From an uncultured Sphingomonadales bacterium (lineage in GTDB: Bacteria > Pseudomonadota > Alphaproteobacteria > Sphingomonadales > Sphingomonadaceae), in contig CAITOD010000065.1 of the NCBI GenBank assembly GCA_903893935.1, forward strand, positions 1-7,973: a stretch of 7,973 nt of DNA, in the 5' to 3' direction. Under the pieces are notes generated by a model. That model was not told the DNA's origin. It did no database searches and saw only the letters and a list, made by a program, of their open reading frames with translations. Made by a program: the position numbers and the translations under genes. Of this stretch, positions 5,744 to 7,973 are shown one piece after another. The first letter of the stretch is position 1. Every line of letters starts with the position of its first letter.

Positions 5744-6583
5744 ATGAGTGAGCGCAGCGAAGCCGATACCGTCGCCTTTTCGGTGGAAAATCGCATTGCC
5801 TGGGTCAAGTTCAATCGTCCCGAAAAGCGCAATTGCATGAGCCCCAAGCTCAACCGGCAGATGAAAAAGGTGCTCGAAGAGCTCGAATTTCGCGAAGATG
5901 TCGGCGTGCTGGTGCTGACCGGCGAAGGTGCGGCGTGGACCGCGGGCATGGACCTGCAGGAATACTTCCGCGAAACCGAAGAGCAGGGGCTGTGGGCGAT
6001 CCGCAAGAGCCAGCGCGAATCGTATGGCTGGTTCGAACGCCTGCGCTGGTATGAAAAGCCGACCATCGCGATGATCAACGGCTGGTGCTTTGGCGGCGGC
6101 TATGGCCCGCTGTTCGGCTGCGATATCGCGATCGCTGCCGAAGACGCGCGGTTCGGCCTGTCGGAAATCAACTGGGGCATTCTGCCCGGCGGCGGCGCCA
6201 GCAAAGTGGCGCAGGAACTGATGCCGTTCCGCAAGGCGATGTACCACGCCATGATGGGCGAAAACCTCACCGGCAAACAGGCCGAAGCGCAAGGCCTGGT
6301 GACCGAAGCCGTGCCCGCCGACCAGTTGCATGCGCGCGTGCTCGAAATCGCCGACGCGCTGCTCAAGAAAGACCCGCATGCCTTGCGCGCGACCAAATGG
6401 ACGATGCGCCGCATGGTCGACATGACTTATGACAACGCGCTCGATTACCAGATCCGCGCGCAGGAAGCGCTGCACAGCTTTGGCGGTGCGGCCGCGCGCA
6501 AGGAAGCGACGCGTCAGTTCCTCGACGAAAAGACATTCAAGCCCGGGCTCGCCACGTTCGACGCCAGCAAAGTCAAAAGCTGA
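5744..6583 (+). CDS. ferB: Feruloyl-CoA (p-hydroxycinnamoyl-CoA) hydratase/lyase
   Basis: A 279-residue crotonase-fold enzyme that hydrates feruloyl-CoA and cleaves the beta-hydroxy intermediate to vanillin plus acetyl-CoA (4-hydroxybenzaldehyde from p-coumaroyl-CoA). It follows the Pseudomonas HCHL pattern as I recall it: FNRPEKRNCMSP, VLVLTGEGAAWTAGMDLQEYFRE, KPTIAMINGWCFGGG, FGLSEINWGI, and the C-terminal RQFLDEKTFKPGL. Gly68-Met69 and Gly117-119 form the CoA oxyanion-hole segments. Glu141 in SEINWG corresponds to the catalytic Glu143 of HCHL. After the triple Gly it reads YGPL, where the Pseudomonas enzyme has FSPL, so an active-site-region Ser is replaced by Gly. Length is normal (HCHL about 276). 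A weak AGAGAG lies 4-9 nt before the ATG. It is first in the ferBA operon, 32 bp before ferA, and divergent from ferC. Confidence 0.92.
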   Translation: MSERSEADTVAFSVENRIAWVKFNRPEKRNCMSPKLNRQMKKVLEELEFREDVGVLVLTGEGAAWTAGMDLQEYFRETEEQGLWAIRKSQRESYGWFERLRWYEKPTIAMINGWCFGGGYGPLFGCDIAIAAEDARFGLSEINWGILPGGGASKVAQELMPFRKAMYHAMMGENLTGKQAEAQGLVTEAVPADQLHARVLEIADALLKKDPHALRATKWTMRRMVDMTYDNALDYQIRAQEALHSFGGAAARKEATRQFLDEKTFKPGLATFDASKVKS

Positions 6584-6600
6584 CAACAGGCGGTTTGCGC

Positions 6601-6607
6601 GGAGGGA
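6601..6607 (+). promoter_or_regulatory. Ribosome binding site of ferA
   Basis: GGAGGGA ends 8 nt before ATG 6616 and is the strongest Shine-Dalgarno match I found in the window. It fixes the ferA start and suggests ferA is translated independently of ferB (stop at 6583) despite being on the same transcript. Confidence 0.75.
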
Positions 6608-6615
6608 CGAAAGGC

Positions 6616-7973
6616 ATGGCTGACAGCGCACCGCCGATTGCGCACGACGCGCTCAACCGCCTGCTGCGACCCCGATCGGTCGCCGTGGTCGGCGCCAGCG
6701 ACAAGCCCGGCGCGCTGGGGGCGACACTGATCGCCAATCTCGACCGCGCCGGGTTTGCCGGTCCGATCTATCCGATCAATCCCAAACGCGCGACGATCGG
6801 CGCGCGCGCCTGCCTCGCCGATATCGCCGACTTGCCGGCGGGTGTGGATGTCGCGGTGCTGGCGATCCCGCGCCCGGCGGTGCTCGAAACGGTGCGCGCG
6901 CTCGCCGCGCGCGGCGTCGGTGCCGCGATCGTGTTTTCGGCCGGCTTTGCCGAAGAAGGCGCCGAGGGCCTTGCCGAACAGGCCGAGATCGCGCGGATTG
7001 CGCGCGCAGCCGGGATGGTGATCGAAGGGCCCAATTGTCTGGGCTTGGTCAACCATGTCGACCGCATTCCGCTGACGTTTGTCGAGGCGTTCTGCGAGCC
7101 GCCCGCCGGGCGTCGCGCGGTCGGCGTGGTTTCGCAATCGGGCGCGATGGCAGCGGTGCTGGGCACCGTGCTGATCGCGCGCGCGGTGCCGACCAGCTTT
7201 TCGGTGTCGACCGGCAACGAGGCGGTCAGCGGCGTCGAAGACTATGTCGACTGGCTGATCGACGATCCCGACACGCATGTCATTGCCATGATTGTCGAAC
7301 ATTTCCGCCAGCCGGCGCGGTTTCTGGCAGCGGCGCGGCGCGCGCGCGCGGCTGGCAAGCCCTTGGTGCTGCTCCACCCCGGCACATCGAGCGCGGCGCG
7401 CGCTTCGGCCGCCACGCATACCGGCGCGATGGCGGGCGATTACCCGCTGATGCGCGTCAAAGTCGCGCGTACCGGGGTGGTGTTTGCCGAAACGTTGCAG
7501 GAACTGGGTGATCTTGCTGAATTGCTGGTGCGTTGCCCCGCGCTGACCCGGCCCGAAGTTGCGGTGCTCGGCGAATCCGGGGCGTTCAAGGCGATGGTGC
7601 TCGACCAGGCGGAGCGGCTGGGCCTGCCGCTGACAGCGCTCGACAATGCCAATGCGCCCGACTTGCGCGCTGCTTTGCCGCCGTTCGTGCCGGTCAGCAA
7701 TCCGCTCGATCTGACCGCGCAAGGGCTCAGCCAGCCTTCGCTCTACACCCATGTGATCACTTCGCTGCTCGACGATCAGCGCGTCGGCGCAGTGGTCGCC
7801 GGGATCATCCAGTCCGATCCGGCGACCGCCGACATCAAGCTTCCCGCGATCCTCGCCGCGCTCGATGGCCGCACGCTCCCCAAGCCGATGATCTTTGCCG
7901 GGCTCGACGAAGGCGCGCGGATGCCCGCGCACTATATCGCCGCCTTGCGCGAACGCGGCGTGCCGTGGTTCCC
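6616..7973 (+). CDS. ferA: Feruloyl-CoA synthetase, NDP-forming acyl-CoA synthetase family, truncated by window end
   Basis: The first 452 residues are visible; the frame is open at the right edge. It belongs to the acetyl-CoA synthetase (ADP-forming)/succinyl-CoA synthetase superfamily, the same unusual family as SYK-6 FerA, which activates ferulate, p-coumarate, caffeate and sinapate with CoA and ATP. An N-terminal CoA-binding Rossmann domain begins at PRSVAVVGAS (19-28), with EGPNCLGLVN at 137-146. The second domain begins near GVVSQSGAM (170-178), and ATHTGAMAG carries His268, the expected phospho-histidine. VAVLGESG and the SNPLDLT region mark the next ligase-CoA-type domain. The C-terminal ATP-grasp part expected in an approximately 700-residue protein lies beyond the window. 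It is 32 bp downstream of ferB. A generic acyl-CoA synthetase of other substrate is possible from sequence alone, but the ferB and ferC neighbours make ferA the best call. Confidence 0.88.
   Translation, partial: MADSAPPIAHDALNRLLRPRSVAVVGASDKPGALGATLIANLDRAGFAGPIYPINPKRATIGARACLADIADLPAGVDVAVLAIPRPAVLETVRALAARGVGAAIVFSAGFAEEGAEGLAEQAEIARIARAAGMVIEGPNCLGLVNHVDRIPLTFVEAFCEPPAGRRAVGVVSQSGAMAAVLGTVLIARAVPTSFSVSTGNEAVSGVEDYVDWLIDDPDTHVIAMIVEHFRQPARFLAAARRARAAGKPLVLLHPGTSSAARASAATHTGAMAGDYPLMRVKVARTGVVFAETLQELGDLAELLVRCPALTRPEVAVLGESGAFKAMVLDQAERLGLPLTALDNANAPDLRAALPPFVPVSNPLDLTAQGLSQPSLYTHVITSLLDDQRVGAVVAGIIQSDPATADIKLPAILAALDGRTLPKPMIFAGLDEGARMPAHYIAALRERGVPWF

Noticed and set aside
5648..6631. 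327-codon minus-strand open frame opposite ferB
   Set aside because: It covers the ferB coding region and the ferB promoter. FerB has clear catalytic motifs, while this translation has none.
6514..7932. 472-codon minus-strand open frame opposite ferA
   Set aside because: The plus strand encodes the CoA-binding domain and phospho-His motif of FerA. The antisense translation is His/Arg-rich without domains.

Overview
The window (about 8 kb, strongly GC-rich with G/C-ending codons) looks like chromosomal DNA of a sphingomonad alphaproteobacterium (Sphingobium/Novosphingobium type). The main grounds are four genes that match, from memory of the protein families, the lignin-aromatic catabolic genes of Sphingobium sp. 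SYK-6: a LigE-type glutathione-dependent beta-etherase and a FerC-FerB-FerA ferulate module. A palindromic intergenic repeat of a type common in alphaproteobacteria supports this. No RNA genes, CRISPR arrays, transposases or prophage genes are visible.

Layout, left to right. (1) 1-548, minus: 5' part of a LysR-type regulator that runs off the left edge and has two winged-helix DNA-binding domains in tandem. (2) A 62-bp divergent spacer containing a LysR-box-like inverted repeat. (3) 611-2511, plus: a two-gene operon with an ATGA stop/start overlap, encoding a TIM-barrel sugar-phosphate isomerase/epimerase-like protein and an isopenicillin-N-synthase-family Fe(II)/2-oxoglutarate oxygenase. The substrates are unknown. 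(4) 2517-2625: a two-hairpin repeat between convergent genes. (5) 5082-2658, minus: ligE-like beta-etherase overlapping by 8 bp an AMP-forming acyl-CoA synthetase. (6) 5651-5235, minus: MarR-family regulator (FerC-like). (7) 5744 to the right edge, plus: ferB (feruloyl-CoA hydratase/lyase), then ferA (NDP-forming feruloyl-CoA synthetase), truncated by the window end.

Likely joint function. FerA activates ferulate or p-coumarate to the CoA thioester. FerB hydrates it and cleaves it to vanillin (or 4-hydroxybenzaldehyde) plus acetyl-CoA. FerC represses ferBA until the CoA thioester appears. LigE cleaves the beta-aryl ether bond of oxidised lignin dimers with glutathione. The AMP-forming ligase co-translated with ligE probably activates another aromatic or side-chain acid. 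The locus therefore seems to combine two entry routes for lignin-derived phenylpropanoids. The LysR/TIM-barrel/dioxygenase unit beside it has no assigned role.

Most worth a second look: the tandem-HTH LysR protein with its uncharacterised target operon; the ligE-ligase coupling next to ferCBA; and a 13-bp sequence upstream of ligE that resembles the palindrome over the ferB promoter, hinting that FerC may control both units.
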